Shown here: positions 1 through 9,216 of the stretch, piece by piece
Layout of the letters: each line of letters starts with the position of its first letter
How positions within the stretch are numbered: the stretch's first letter is position 1
Source: Methylocapsa sp. S129
Lineage (GTDB): Bacteria; Pseudomonadota; Alphaproteobacteria; Rhizobiales; Beijerinckiaceae
Direction: 5' to 3'
Assembly: GCF_009765995.1 (NCBI RefSeq)
Contig: NZ_LMUI01000042.1
Coordinates: 23,043 to 87,042 of the forward strand
Length of the DNA stretch: 64,000 bases
Translations under genes and position numbers: made by a program
The notes under the pieces: generated by a model
The model's input: the letters and a program-made list of their open reading frames with translations, nothing else
Databases searched by the model: none
Told to the model about the DNA's origin: nothing

Positions 1-29
1 TCGGGAGGCGACGCCGCCAGCCGCCTGCG

Positions 30-518
30 TCATCCTGTCGCTCCCCCCGGCGGCGCGATCTGACGTATCGCTTCGCCAAGCGCCATGGCCGCGGCGACGC
101 CCACATTGAGCGAACGCATGGGGGGCCGGATCGCGATGCGGACGCGCGCGTCGGCGTCGTCATGCACCTCCTGCGGCACGCCCGCCGATTCCCGCCCGAC
201 CATGATGACGTCATTCCTCTGGAAAGCAAAGTCCCAGAGCGATTCGTCGGCTTTGGTCGTCAAAAGCACCAGCCTCTTTGCTTCGGTGCGCCGCCATTGC
301 GAAAAAGCGCGCCACGAAACATGGCGCTCGATGTCCACATGATCGAGATAGTCCATGCCGGACCGGCGGAAATGACGGTCTGACACAGGAAACCCGGCGG
401 GCTCGATAATCGCGGCCCTCACGCCGAAACACGCACAGGTGCGCAGCATAGCGCCCGTATTCTGGGCGATGTCGGGCTCGTAAAGCGCGAGCCAAAGAGG
501 AGCGGCGGACAAGATCAT
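30..518 (-). CDS. trmL: tRNA (cytidine(34)-2'-O)-methyltransferase, SPOUT family (TrmL)
   Basis: The product of about 162 residues would methylate the ribose of the wobble base of certain leucine tRNAs, using SAM. It begins with the family-typical 'LALYEPDIAQNTG' segment and has the C-terminal trefoil-knot SAM pocket ('VGRESAGVP', then 'RIAIRPPMRSLNVGVAAAMALGEA'), which places it in the TrmL/TrmH-like SPOUT group. The frame is open upstream to position 695, but the extra 59 residues have no family match and I place the start at the ATG at 516-518. It is divergent from petABC. TrmL is the best fit; another small SPOUT methyltransferase cannot be fully excluded. Confidence 0.87.
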   Translation of the reverse strand: MILSAAPLWLALYEPDIAQNTGAMLRTCACFGVRAAIIEPAGFPVSDRHFRRSGMDYLDHVDIERHVSWRAFSQWRRTEAKRLVLLTTKADESLWDFAFQRNDVIMVGRESAGVPQEVHDDADARVRIAIRPPMRSLNVGVAAAMALGEAIRQIAPPGGATG

Positions 519-843
519 CGCGCCCGCCTTTAGAGCGAGTTGGGGAAGAGGGAAAGCCTGGATTGCGCCATTGCTTGCTGCGAGCGCCGATTGGCGTGGC
601 CTTGGCGCGCCTCCAGCCGTGACGACAAGCCGCGCCCAGCCCCGCAATGGGACTATGGACAACCAAAGCGAAGGGTGCGAAATAGCCGCAAACAAGGTGG
701 CTTTGGGGCGCGTGAATTTGGTCCGTTTGGGCGCTGCCGGAGCCTTAAAACATTCGTTTTGAGGCGCATGACGTGCGGCTTGGGCGGCGCTGCGCGGGTA
801 GCTCGAGAAGGGCGACGCGCGACCGGAAAAATTGGGGGTTCAT
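519..843. other. Intergenic region between trmL and petA
   Basis: This 325-base divergent spacer should hold promoters for trmL and the pet operon. An imperfect inverted repeat (arms 742-751 and 756-765, one mismatch, 4-base loop) lies about 80 bases before petA and could be a leader hairpin or regulator site. I see no small gene that I would support here and no consensus promoter. Confidence 0.4.
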
Positions 844-1362
844 TTGTCAGGCGCGGCAATCGTCGATCAGAACCGCAGAGACTTTCTGTTCTTGGCTACC
901 GGCGCTGTCGGCGCTGTCGGCGTTGGCGCGGTCGTCTGGCCGCTGATCGATCAGATGAATCCGGACGCATCGACGCTGGCTTTGGCGGCGATCGAAGTCG
1001 ATATCACGGCCATCCAGGAAGGCCAGATCGTCACGGTCAAGTGGCGCGGCAAACCGGTGTTCATTCGCCACCGCACCGCCAAGGAAATCGACGAGGCGGT
1101 CAATACGCCGATTAGCGAATTGCGCGATCCGCAGACCGACGCCGAACGCGTCAAAAAGGCGCCATGGCTCGTTGTCGTCGGCATTTGCACCCATCTGGGC
1201 TGCGTCCCGCTCGGCCATGAAGGCAAGTATGACGGCTGGCTCTGTCCGTGTCACGGGTCGGTCTATGATACCTCCGGGCGCATCCGTCAGGGACCGGCGC
1301 CGCTCAATCTCGAAGTTCCCGAATACGCGTTCCTGTCCGATACCAAAGTGCGGATTGGTTGA
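844..1362 (+). CDS. petA: Ubiquinol-cytochrome c reductase iron-sulfur (Rieske) subunit
   Basis: This is the Rieske protein of the cytochrome bc1 complex, which passes electrons from ubiquinol to cytochrome c1 in the periplasm. The N-terminus has a twin-arginine motif ([12 protein letters not shown]) and one hydrophobic helix that serves as Tat signal and membrane anchor. The [2Fe-2S] ligands are present in the CTHLGC and CPCHGS boxes in the last third of the protein, followed by the GPAPLNL proline loop. There is no ATG; the likely start is TTG at 844 with a G-rich ribosome-binding sequence just upstream, or TTG at 832. It is the first gene of petABC. Confidence 0.97.
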   Translation: MSGAAIVDQNRRDFLFLATGAVGAVGVGAVVWPLIDQMNPDASTLALAAIEVDITAIQEGQIVTVKWRGKPVFIRHRTAKEIDEAVNTPISELRDPQTDAERVKKAPWLVVVGICTHLGCVPLGHEGKYDGWLCPCHGSVYDTSGRIRQGPAPLNLEVPEYAFLSDTKVRIG

Positions 1363-1431
1363 TCCTGGGGCTCCGGCCCGGTTAACGTGTTCCCAGAATC
1401 TCGCCAGCCTCGTCTCTAGAGAACCAAAGTC

Positions 1432-2682
1432 ATGAGCGGATCTTCGACTTACGTCCCCAAAAGCGCTGTCGGTCGCTGGTTTGAAAGCCGCCTGCCGATC
1501 ATGGGCCTGGTTCATTCTTCGTTCATTGTCTATCCCGTTCCGCGCAACCTCAATTACATGTGGACCTTCGGCGCGATATTGTCGTTCATGCTGGTCGCCC
1601 AGATCGTCACCGGCGTCGTGCTGGCGATGCATTACACGCCCGAATCGACCCTGGCGTTCAGCTCGGTCGAACACATCATGCGCGACGTCAATTACGGCTG
1701 GCTGTTCCGCTATCTCCACTCGAACGGCGCCTCGATGTTCTTCGTCGCCGTCTATATGCATATTTTCCGCGGCCTCTATTACGGGTCCTACAAGGCGCCG
1801 CGCGAGGTTCTGTGGATCCTCGGCGTGATCATCTACCTCCTGATGATTGCAACGGCGTTCATGGGTTATGTGCTGCCCTGGGGCCAGATGAGCTTCTGGG
1901 GCGCGACGGTCATCACCAATCTGTTTTCGGCGATCCCATTGGTGGGCAAGAGCGTTTCGATCTGGCTTTGGGGCGGCTACGCCATCGACAACGCGACCCT
2001 CAACCGCTTCTTCTCGCTCCATTATCTCTTGCCCTTCATGATCGCCGGCGTCGTCGGCTTGCATGTCTGGGCGCTGCACGTGGTCGGGCAGAACAATCCT
2101 GACGGCGTCGAGGTCAAGAACGTCGAGCGCGACACCGTCATCTTCACGCCCTACGCGACGCTGAAGGACGCCTTCGGTCTGGCGGTATTCCTGATCGTCT
2201 ATGCCTGGTTCGTCTTCTACATCCCGAACTACCTGGGCGATGCCGACAATTACAACAACGCCAATCCGCTGGTGACGCCGGCCCATATCGTGCCCGAATG
2301 GTACCTGCTGCCGTTCTATGCGATTTTGCGCGCCATTCCGAACAAGCTGATGGGCGTCATCTGCCTTTTCGGCGCCATCGCCTTGCTGGCGTTCCTGCCT
2401 TGGCTCGACACGTCGCCGGTCAAATCGGCAAAATATCGTCCGGTGTTCCGCGTTTTCTTCTGGGTGTTCGTCGCGGTCTGCCTCGGTCTTGGCTGGCTCG
2501 GCTCGCAGGAAGTGTCGGATAGCACGACATTGGCGGCCCGACTTCTCGCCTTCTGTTATTTCGCGTTCTTCCTGATCGTGCTGCCGTTGCTCGGGTTGTT
2601 CGAGAAGACGAAGCCTTTGCCTGCCTCCATCGCCGACGCCGTGCTGGCCAAGGGCGCCCCCGCGGCGCAGCCGGCCGAATGA
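1432..2682 (+). CDS. petB: Cytochrome b subunit of the bc1 complex
   Basis: The 416-residue membrane protein carries both b-type hemes and the Qo and Qi quinol sites of complex III. It contains the expected multiple transmembrane helices, the Qo-site 'PEWY' motif (in [16 protein letters not shown]), heme-ligand histidines in helices B and D (for example in '[12 protein letters not shown]' and '[13 protein letters not shown]' then '[11 protein letters not shown]'), and the '[19 protein letters not shown]' stretch. Its length is that of a full-length mitochondrial-type cytochrome b, not the split b6/subunit IV form. It lies 69 bases after petA and 30 before petC. Confidence 0.98.
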   Translation: MSGSSTYVPKSAVGRWFESRLPIMGLVHSSFIVYPVPRNLNYMWTFGAILSFMLVAQIVTGVVLAMHYTPESTLAFSSVEHIMRDVNYGWLFRYLHSNGASMFFVAVYMHIFRGLYYGSYKAPREVLWILGVIIYLLMIATAFMGYVLPWGQMSFWGATVITNLFSAIPLVGKSVSIWLWGGYAIDNATLNRFFSLHYLLPFMIAGVVGLHVWALHVVGQNNPDGVEVKNVERDTVIFTPYATLKDAFGLAVFLIVYAWFVFYIPNYLGDADNYNNANPLVTPAHIVPEWYLLPFYAILRAIPNKLMGVICLFGAIALLAFLPWLDTSPVKSAKYRPVFRVFFWVFVAVCLGLGWLGSQEVSDSTTLAARLLAFCYFAFFLIVLPLLGLFEKTKPLPASIADAVLAKGAPAAQPAE

Positions 2683-2712
2683 TTTGAAACCGATCGCTTA
2701 GGGAAATTGCAC

Positions 2713-3675
2713 ATGATCCGTTTCAAAAAGACCGCTCTCGCCCCGGCGACATTCGCGCTTCTGCTCGCGCTCGGCGCCGCCTCCCGCGCTGATGACGCCG
2801 CGCCGGCGCCGGCTGCTCCCGCGGCGCCTGTCGCTGCCCCGGCATCGCCGGCTCCTGCGCCTGCCGCCGCTTCGGCAAAGGCCGCTGCTCCTGCTCCCGC
2901 CGCCGCGCCGGCCGATGCCGCCGCCGACGCTGAGCAGCCCTCGCCGCCGCGACAGCGCTGGAGTTTCTCCGGGTTTTTCGGGACCTATGATCAGGCGCAG
3001 TTGCAGCGCGGCTTCAAAGTCTACCGCGAGGTATGCAGCACCTGTCATCGGCTCAGCATCCCGTTCCGCACGCTGGAAGACCCGAGCGGACCGGGCTTCA
3101 GCGAGGCGCAGATCAAGGCGCTGGCGGCGACCTATAAAGTCACCAACGACTCGCCCAACGACAAGGGCGAGATATTCCAGCGTCCCGGCATTCCCTCCGA
3201 CATCATCCCGCCGCCGGAGGCCTATCCCAATCCGGAAGCCGCCGCCGCCACTTTCGGCAAGGCGCCCCCCGACATGTGGGTGTTGGTCAAGGCGCGCAAA
3301 TATGAGCGCGGCTTTCCGTGGTTCATCTTCGACGCGCTGCCCTTCGTGCAATATCAGGAGGTCGGCGCCGACTATGTCGATGCGATCCTGAACGGCTACA
3401 CCCATAAGGACGATCCGAACTGGAACCTCTATTTCCCCGGTCATAAGATCGCCATGCCGCAACCGCCGATTTCGGACGGCGCGGTGGAATATACCGATGG
3501 CACGCCGGCCAAGATGGTCAATTACGCGCAAGACGTGACCGCCTTCCTGTCCTGGGCGGGGGAGCCGACGCTCGCCGAGCGCAAGAAGATCGGCATGCGG
3601 GTGATGATCTTCCTGATCGTGTTCGCCGGCCTGCTCTATTTCACGAAGAAGCGGGTCTGGGACAAGATTCACTGA
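2713..3675 (+). CDS. petC: Cytochrome c1 of the bc1 complex
   Basis: The 320-residue cytochrome c1 accepts electrons from the Rieske protein. It has a Sec signal peptide (about residues 1-27), a long alanine/proline-rich low-complexity segment (about residues 28-78), the heme c motif CSTCH, the heme-ligand methionine region near 'GHKIAMPQPPISDG', and a C-terminal membrane anchor ending 'LYFTKKRVWDKIH'. I take the ATG at 2713 as start; a TTG two codons upstream is also possible. The Ala/Pro linker makes the mature N-terminus unusually extended. The operon ends in a terminator just after this gene. Confidence 0.96.
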   Translation: MIRFKKTALAPATFALLLALGAASRADDAAPAPAAPAAPVAAPASPAPAPAAASAKAAAPAPAAAPADAAADAEQPSPPRQRWSFSGFFGTYDQAQLQRGFKVYREVCSTCHRLSIPFRTLEDPSGPGFSEAQIKALAATYKVTNDSPNDKGEIFQRPGIPSDIIPPPEAYPNPEAAAATFGKAPPDMWVLVKARKYERGFPWFIFDALPFVQYQEVGADYVDAILNGYTHKDDPNWNLYFPGHKIAMPQPPISDGAVEYTDGTPAKMVNYAQDVTAFLSWAGEPTLAERKKIGMRVMIFLIVFAGLLYFTKKRVWDKIH

Positions 3676-3720
3676 GATATGTTGAGCGCGGCGCTCCAGT
3701 CGCCGGCTGACTTGAATGCG

Positions 3721-3752
3721 GAGCGGGTCTTTCACAAGGCCCGCTCTTTTTT
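3721..3752 (+). terminator. Rho-independent terminator of petABC
   Basis: A 7-base-pair GC stem (3721-3727 with 3740-3746) with a 12-base loop is followed directly by a run of six T residues, 46 bases after the petC stop. Confidence 0.85.
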
Positions 3753-3830
3753 CGGCTGCTTAAAACTTCACGTTGATCGCGCTTCGACGCTCGACAATAA
3801 TGAATCGACGCGGCGCGGAGTCAGGGCGAA

Positions 3831-4718
3831 ATGACCAAGGCGATTGTCGGCATCATCGGCGGCTCGGGCGTCTACAATCTCGATGCTTTGACGGATTTGC
3901 GCGAAGAGACCGTCGCCACGCCCTGGGGCGAGCCGTCCGATTGCCTGCGCCTTGGCAAGATCGGCGCGACCGAGGCGGTGTTCCTGGCCAGGCATGGACG
4001 TGGGCATCGCTTCTCGCCTTCGGGCATCAATTACCGCGCCAACATCGATGCGTTGAAGCGCGTCGGCGTCACCGACATCATTTCGCTTTCCGCCTGCGGC
4101 TCGTTCAAGCGCGAGTTCTATCCCGGCCTGTTCGTCCTCGTCGATCAGTTCGACGATCGCACCTATCGGCGGGAGACGAGTTTTTTTGGCAATGGCTGCG
4201 TCGCCCATGTCTCGATGGCCCATCCAGTCGCGCCGCGGCTGCAGCGGCGGATCGCCGAAGCGGCGGCGGCGGAAAACATCGCCTGCCATCTCGGCGGAAC
4301 CTATTTGTGCATCGAGGGGCCGCAGTTCTCTTCGCTGGCCGAATCGCAGGGCTTCCAGGCGCGCGGGGCCGATGTCATCGGCATGACGGGCGCGACCGAA
4401 GCCAAGCTTGCCCGGGAAGCCGAGATTTCTTATGCGACGGTCGCGATGGTGACGGACTTCGACTGCTGGCACGAGGATCATGGCGCGGTCGATGTCGCCG
4501 GCGTCGTCAAAGTGATGAACGAGAACGCGCAGCACGCTGGAGCGCTCGTCGCGCGCGTCTTGCGCGATCTGCCCGCCGAGCATGAGCCTTGCCCCTTCGG
4601 CTCCGATCATGCGTTGGACAATGCGATCATGACGCATCCCGACGCGCGCGATCCCGCACTCCTCAAGAAGCTCGACGCGATCGCCGGCCGCGTCCTGCGC
4701 AGGGACGCTGGCTCATGA
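3831..4718 (+). CDS. mtnP: S-methyl-5'-thioadenosine phosphorylase
   Basis: The enzyme splits methylthioadenosine, a by-product of polyamine and homoserine-lactone synthesis, into adenine and methylthioribose-1-phosphate, the first step of methionine salvage. The 295-residue protein has the phosphate-binding 'GGSGVYN', the 'RHGRGHRFSPSGINYRAN' signature, 'CIEGPQFSSLAES', and 'GMTGATEAKLAREAEI', all typical of MTAP-type nucleoside phosphorylases. The start ATG has AGGG a few bases upstream. The stop codon abuts and the gene overlaps by 6 bases the convergent sugar kinase. No other methionine-salvage gene is seen nearby. Confidence 0.95.
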   Translation: MTKAIVGIIGGSGVYNLDALTDLREETVATPWGEPSDCLRLGKIGATEAVFLARHGRGHRFSPSGINYRANIDALKRVGVTDIISLSACGSFKREFYPGLFVLVDQFDDRTYRRETSFFGNGCVAHVSMAHPVAPRLQRRIAEAAAAENIACHLGGTYLCIEGPQFSSLAESQGFQARGADVIGMTGATEAKLAREAEISYATVAMVTDFDCWHEDHGAVDVAGVVKVMNENAQHAGALVARVLRDLPAEHEPCPFGSDHALDNAIMTHPDARDPALLKKLDAIAGRVLRRDAGS

Positions 4719-6272
4719 TGGCTTGGCGCCGATCGCGTGCATACTTTCTCTGACGGACCTGTCGCCACTGAGAATTTGATATTGCTTGAACAGAATTTCG
4801 TAGGCGGCAAGCGCCGTCTTGTCGGTCTCATATTTGAGAAAACTCGTCGCCCCGTATCTTTGGGCGCCTTCGGCGTATCCATCGACGACGCCCGCCGCGA
4901 CGGCGCCATGAATCGCGGCTCCGACCGCGGTGGCGTGGTCGATCCGCGGGACAAGAATGTCCCGCCCCAGCACGTTCGCCATAAGTTGCATGAGCAGCGG
5001 ATTGTTCTGGGAGAGGCCGCTTGTCAGCAATATCCGGTCAAGCGGCGCGCCGCCGGCGCTGAGATGTTCGACGATGTTTCGCGTTCCGTAGCACAGCGAT
5101 TCCAATAGCGCGCGATAGATTCCCGCCGCTGTGGTCTTCAGATTCAGGCCGACCAGCAGCCCGCTCAGCGAGGAATCGCCGAGCGGCACGCGGCACCCAT
5201 TCCACCAGTCCAACGCCACGAGTTGGTTCTGTCCGGGCGCGAGCAGAGCGGCGGCGGCGTTATATTCAGCGAAATTCTGGCTCGGCTCCGAGGCTTTCGG
5301 AAACGTGCGGACGAACCAATCCAGCGTATCGCCAAAGGCGGCCTGACCGGCTTCATAACACCAGAGCCCGGGCAGCACGCCGTCCTTGGCCACGCCTTCG
5401 ATGCCGGCGGGCAGGGGGCGGGCGCGGTCGTCGAGAAGCAGGAAGGCGGCCGATGTCCCGAGCGCGCCGACCAGCACGCCAGGTTCGATGGCGCCGACGG
5501 CCGGCATCACCACGTGAGAATCGATGACCGCGACGGCGACGATCGCGGAGCCTAGCACGCCGGTGCGCTCGCGCCACGCAGCGGTCAAGGCTCCCGCCGC
5601 GCGACCGACGGGAACCGGATCGCTCAACTTCTCGCGGAGATGGGGAACGATCCCTTGGGGATAGCCGACGCCTGGGACGAACTGGGCCTTGTAGGCGGCG
5701 AATCCAAGGCTTCGCACCTCCTGGCCCGTCAATTGCCAAACGAGCCAGTCGCCAGCCTCGATAAACCGATCCGCCGCCGCCCATAGCGTTGGCGCTTCGT
5801 CGGCAATCTGTGCGGCCTTGGCGAGAAGCCATTCGGCGGAAAGCTTGCCCCCGAAGTCTCTGAGAAAGTCGCCGCCCGCGGCGTTGATTCGCGCCGCCCA
5901 AGCCTGCGCCGACTGATGCTTCCATAGTTTGACATAGGCGTGCGGATCGTCCGGATAGAGAACGCTCAAGGGCGCCCCGTCGGCGCGCGCCGGCAATGGC
6001 GAACTTGCCGTAAAGCCCAGTCCGATGCCGTGAACGATCTTGCCGCGGCCAACGGCGCCGAGAATCGCTTCGGCGGCTTCCGTATAGTCCGGCGCATTCT
6101 GCAACGCCCACAACGGCGGCAATTTCGCGCCGTCCGGCAGCGCCTCGTTCATCACGCCGTGGCGATAGGCGTGGGTGTGGCTGGCTTCGATCTTCCCGGT
6201 GATCGCGCAGACCAGCACGCCGCGCGCCGACAGCGTGCCGAAGTCGAGACCAATGAGATAGCCGGGCTTCAT
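4713..6272 (-). CDS. FGGY-family sugar kinase (ribulokinase-like)
   Basis: The 519-residue protein belongs to the FGGY carbohydrate kinases, which phosphorylate pentuloses, pentitols and related sugars with ATP. The N-terminal ATP/sugar fold starts 'IGLDFGTLSARGVLV', as in ribulokinases; the second domain has 'GALGTSAAFLLLD' and the C-terminal 'LLTSGLSQNNPLLMQLMANVLGRDI' FGGY signature. AraB-type ribulokinase is the nearest family, but the true substrate is not shown by sequence. It sits in the same transcription direction as the FrcB-like binding protein and near a ketose epimerase gene, so a ketose or pentulose is a fair inference. Confidence 0.82.
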   Translation of the reverse strand: MKPGYLIGLDFGTLSARGVLVCAITGKIEASHTHAYRHGVMNEALPDGAKLPPLWALQNAPDYTEAAEAILGAVGRGKIVHGIGLGFTASSPLPARADGAPLSVLYPDDPHAYVKLWKHQSAQAWAARINAAGGDFLRDFGGKLSAEWLLAKAAQIADEAPTLWAAADRFIEAGDWLVWQLTGQEVRSLGFAAYKAQFVPGVGYPQGIVPHLREKLSDPVPVGRAAGALTAAWRERTGVLGSAIVAVAVIDSHVVMPAVGAIEPGVLVGALGTSAAFLLLDDRARPLPAGIEGVAKDGVLPGLWCYEAGQAAFGDTLDWFVRTFPKASEPSQNFAEYNAAAALLAPGQNQLVALDWWNGCRVPLGDSSLSGLLVGLNLKTTAAGIYRALLESLCYGTRNIVEHLSAGGAPLDRILLTSGLSQNNPLLMQLMANVLGRDILVPRIDHATAVGAAIHGAVAAGVVDGYAEGAQRYGATSFLKYETDKTALAAYEILFKQYQILSGDRSVRESMHAIGAKPS

Positions 6273-6321
6273 ATTCGTTTTCCCAAATCGATTGTGCGCG
6301 CAAGGAGCGAGACATAGGGCG

Positions 6322-6340
6322 GTTCATCGCGAGGATGAAC
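6322..6340. promoter_or_regulatory. Candidate operator upstream of the sugar kinase
   Basis: Perfect 7-base inverted arms (GTTCATC at 6322-6328, GATGAAC at 6334-6340) with a 5-base spacer lie about 50 bases before the kinase start. Its sequence differs from the repeats before the ROK gene, so a different regulator may bind. Inference only. Confidence 0.35.
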
Positions 6341-6450
6341 TAGGTTCTTGCTTCACAAGAGCGTCAACCGAAAAGGAAGCCTCGATGCTCCGACAGACTT
6401 GCGCCATGCAAATGCCAAAACGCAGGGCGTTCCGAGCCCCGGAAAAGGAG

Positions 6451-6472
6451 CGGGCGGCCCTGCGGCCGCCCG
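6451..6472 (-). terminator. GC hairpin after the FrcB-like gene
   Basis: A 9-base-pair perfect GC stem (6451-6459 with 6464-6472) with a 4-base loop lies 37 bases beyond the stop of the binding-protein gene on the minus strand. It is followed by a short CTCCTTTTCC stretch rather than a clean T run, so it may be a weak terminator or a 3'-end stabiliser that separates the binding protein from the kinase gene. Confidence 0.5.
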
Positions 6473-6508
6473 CCCGATGTTAGGCTTGAGACGCCGGGAG
6501 GGTGCGGC

Positions 6509-7561
6509 TCAGCCCCAACATTTCTTCAGCGCTTCGGCTGACGTAATCGAGTCGATGCCCGAAACCGGCTTGTCCGTGACGAGCGAGACGCCCGTATCAA
6601 AAAAACTGAGGCCGGGCGTGGGCTTCGGCTTCACGCCGGTTTTGGCGAAATCCGCCGCGGCCTGCACGCCAAGCGAGGCCATCAATAAGGGGTACTGCAT
6701 TGACGTGGCGCCAATCACGCCTTCCGAAACGTTCTTGACGCCCGGGCAACCGCCGTCGACAGACGTGACCAGGACGCCCGTTCCCTTTCCCGCCGCTTTG
6801 AGCGCGGCATAGGCCCCCGCCGCGGTCGGCTCGTTGATCGTGTAGACGACGTCAACGGCGGGGTCCTTCTGGAGCAGCGTCTCCATGCCCGCGCGACCGC
6901 CTTCTTCGGATCCCTTGCCCCATTGGTGTCCGACAATGCGCTTGTCGGTCTCGTGACCGTATTGGTTGGGGTTCGCGAGTTCGATGCCGAAGCCCTTCAT
7001 GAAACCCTGATCGCGCGCGCGATCGACCGAAGGTTGATCGGGAAGGGCGTCGATGAACGCGACATGCGCGTCCTTCGCCTTGTCGCCCAGGCTCTTCTGC
7101 GCCCATTCGCCGATGAGCACGCCCGCTTTCAGATTGTCGGTGGCGAACGTCGCATCGGCGGCGTCGACAGGGTCGAGCGGCGTATCCAGAGCAATGACCA
7201 GAATGCCCGCCGCGCGGGCGCGGGCGATCACGGGCACGATGGCGCGGGTGTCACTCGGCGTGATCAAAATTCCCTTGGCCCCGAGATTGATCAAATTCTC
7301 GACCGCCGCGACCTGCGATTCATTGTCGCCGTCATATTTGCCCGCGAAGGTATGGAGGTCGACGCCCAATTCCTTGGCTTTGGCCGCGGCGCCGTCCTTC
7401 ATCTTGGCGAAAAATGCGTTGGTGTTGGTCTTCGTGATCAGCCCGACGATCACCTTATCCGCCGCGGACGCCGGAGCGATCCCCGCGAGCAACCCGATCG
7501 CGGCGCCCGTGAGCGCCGCATTTCGGATGGCGCGAATGGCCTTGGCTGTGCCCTCGTTCAT
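6509..7561 (-). CDS. Periplasmic sugar-binding protein of an ABC importer, FrcB-like
   Basis: The 350-residue protein has a signal peptide (about residues 1-33, ending ASA) and the two-lobed periplasmic-binding fold of the ribose/fructose class (Peripla_BP_4). Segments such as '[22 protein letters not shown]', 'ALDTPLDP', '[25 protein letters not shown]' and '[16 protein letters not shown]' resemble the fructose-binding protein FrcB of rhizobia. No permease or ATPase follows it; the nearest importer cassette (12.5-17.5 kb) has its own binding protein. It is divergent from the ROK gene. A good GGAGG ribosome-binding site precedes the ATG. Confidence 0.88.
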   Translation of the reverse strand: MNEGTAKAIRAIRNAALTGAAIGLLAGIAPASAADKVIVGLITKTNTNAFFAKMKDGAAAKAKELGVDLHTFAGKYDGDNESQVAAVENLINLGAKGILITPSDTRAIVPVIARARAAGILVIALDTPLDPVDAADATFATDNLKAGVLIGEWAQKSLGDKAKDAHVAFIDALPDQPSVDRARDQGFMKGFGIELANPNQYGHETDKRIVGHQWGKGSEEGGRAGMETLLQKDPAVDVVYTINEPTAAGAYAALKAAGKGTGVLVTSVDGGCPGVKNVSEGVIGATSMQYPLLMASLGVQAAADFAKTGVKPKPTPGLSFFDTGVSLVTDKPVSGIDSITSAEALKKCWG

Positions 7562-7644
7562 GAATGCCTCCCTGTAAACCCGCGCCGCCTGATGGCGGCT
7601 TCGGATGGATAGGAGCCTGGCTCCCGGTCAAAGAGCTAGAACGA

Positions 7645-7684
7645 CTTATGATCGATGTCAATCTTATGATTCATACCTTATGAT
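7645..7684. promoter_or_regulatory. Three CTTATGAT repeats, candidate ROK operator
   Basis: The octamer CTTATGAT occurs at 7645-7652, 7663-7670 and 7677-7684, start-to-start distances 18 and 14 bases, in the AT-rich spacer between the divergent binding-protein and ROK genes. The middle copy is part of an inverted repeat (TATGA-T-TCATA, 7665-7675). This is a plausible autoregulatory and operon operator; binding is inferred. Confidence 0.55.
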
Positions 7685-7768
7685 TGTTTTTATACATAAA
7701 TTCGCCGACAACGTCCTGTTGGCTCCAGTCCAGAGAATGGTAGAAGAGCATCAGCGACGCAGGGGCAC

Positions 7769-9022
7769 ATGGACGATTCCAGCGAATATTTGGCTCTCCC
7801 GCCTGGGTCTGGCGCCATTCTATCGTTGATTGCGAGCGGCGCCGGACAGTCCCGAGCGTCGCTGGCGCAAGCTGCCGGCCTGTCGCGGTCGACAATCGCC
7901 GAACGCTTGGCGCCTTTATTCGCGGCAGGTTTTGTCGAAGAAGGCGCGGAAGCCTTGTCGAGCGGCGGCCGTCCCGCTCGCATATTGCGGTTGAACAAGA
8001 ACTTTGGCGTGACGCTCGCGGCGGACGTCGGCGAGAGCCATATCCATTTGGCGGTGACCGACCTCGAACCGAATATCCTCGTCGAGAACGTCGTCAGTCT
8101 CGACGTTCGCAGCGGGCCTGAGACGATCCTTGCGCGGATCGTCGATGAGTTCTGCGACCTGCTCGATCGCGTAGGACGGACGAAACGGGAGGTTCTTGGC
8201 ATCGGCCTCGGCATGCCTGCACCGGTGGACTATGAAGCCGCGCGCGTCTTCGGCCCCTCCGTCATGCTGGGTTGGGACGATTTCGACATAAGGGGATGGA
8301 TGCGCGCGCATTTCGAAGCGCACGTGCTGGTCGAAAACGACGTCAACCTGATGACTTTGTCGGAGTTCCGGCGCTTTTGGCCCGACGTCGGTCAGTTTCT
8401 CTTCATCAAGGCTGGCACCGGCATAGGCAGCGGCATCATCACGGACGGCCGGATCTATCGCGGCGCCCAGGGCGCGGCCGGCGACATCGGCCATATTCAG
8501 TTCGCCAGCGACAATGCGCCGCTTTGCCGCTGCGGCAAGCTCGGATGTGTCGAAGCCCGCGCCGGCGGTTGGGCGTTGGCGCGCGACCTGCGTGCGCAGG
8601 GGTTCACGGCGCATAACGCGCGCGACATCATCAATCTCGTGCGGATCAACCAGCCCGAAGCCATTCAATTGGTCCGCGCCGCGGGACGAGTCCTGGGCGA
8701 GGTTACGGCCGACGTCGTGAGCGTTCTCAACCCAGCGGTCATCGTCATCGGCGGCGTCTTGTCGGAGGCTGAGGAGCATCTGCTCTCGGGCGTTCGCGAA
8801 CTTGTCTATCAACGCTCCTTGCCGCTCGCGACGAGAAAGCTGCAAATTGCCGCCGCGCGATCCAATCCGAGCGTCGGTCTCCTTCTTGGCGCGGCCCAAC
8901 TCGTCATCGAATCGCAAATGGCGCCTGCGACGATCGACCGGACAATCGCTCGATATCGTCGCCCGGCGATTCCGCGCCCGCTCGAGAGCCTTACCGACAG
9001 CCCGCGCAGCAGGAGCGATTGA
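7769..9022 (+). CDS. ROK-family transcriptional regulator
   Basis: The 417-residue protein has an N-terminal winged helix-turn-helix ('SRASLAQAAGLSRSTIAERLAPLFAAGFVEE'), a wing with 'SSGGRPARIL', and the ROK sugar-kinase-like domain with 'FIKAGTGIGSGIITDGRIYRGAQGAAGDIGHI' and the zinc motif 'CRCGKLGCVEA'. Such proteins (NagC, Mlc, XylR type) repress sugar-uptake genes and respond to a sugar or sugar phosphate. It is divergent from the FrcB-like gene with repeated operator-like octamers between them, so control of the neighbouring binding protein and kinase is likely. AGGGG precedes the ATG. The ligand is unknown. Confidence 0.93.
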   Translation: MDDSSEYLALPPGSGAILSLIASGAGQSRASLAQAAGLSRSTIAERLAPLFAAGFVEEGAEALSSGGRPARILRLNKNFGVTLAADVGESHIHLAVTDLEPNILVENVVSLDVRSGPETILARIVDEFCDLLDRVGRTKREVLGIGLGMPAPVDYEAARVFGPSVMLGWDDFDIRGWMRAHFEAHVLVENDVNLMTLSEFRRFWPDVGQFLFIKAGTGIGSGIITDGRIYRGAQGAAGDIGHIQFASDNAPLCRCGKLGCVEARAGGWALARDLRAQGFTAHNARDIINLVRINQPEAIQLVRAAGRVLGEVTADVVSVLNPAVIVIGGVLSEAEEHLLSGVRELVYQRSLPLATRKLQIAAARSNPSVGLLLGAAQLVIESQMAPATIDRTIARYRRPAIPRPLESLTDSPRSRSD

Positions 9023-9167
9023 AGGGCAGATCGGCGAGTTCGCGCAGACTCATGCGTCTGATCTCGGGATGATCAAGCGGGTCGGGCGGCGACGTCCCCT
9101 CTTGTGCGGCCGTCGGCGCGGCTCGCCGCCCATGAAAAAGGCGGCGAATAGCGGAGAAAATCTTCAT
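8991..9167 (-). CDS. Small hypothetical protein with C-terminal Cys cluster
   Basis: A possible gene of 58 codons, convergent with and overlapping the 3' end of the ROK gene by 32 bases, and divergent from the LysR gene. The predicted protein is basic at the N-terminus (MKIFSAIRRLFHGRR), has a charged middle ending 'IRRMSLRELADLPFNR', and finishes with SCCAGCR, a short cysteine cluster that could bind metal. The start could also be the ATG four codons earlier (9179). I cannot name a family; the amphipathic, non-random composition argues for a real gene but there is no strong ribosome-binding site. Confidence 0.4.
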   Translation of the reverse strand: MKIFSAIRRLFHGRRAAPTAAQEGTSPPDPLDHPEIRRMSLRELADLPFNRSCCAGCR

Positions 9168-9216
9168 TGCAGAACTCACGTTCTCTTGCGGAGCGTGTGA
9201 TTTTCTGCTGATATCT

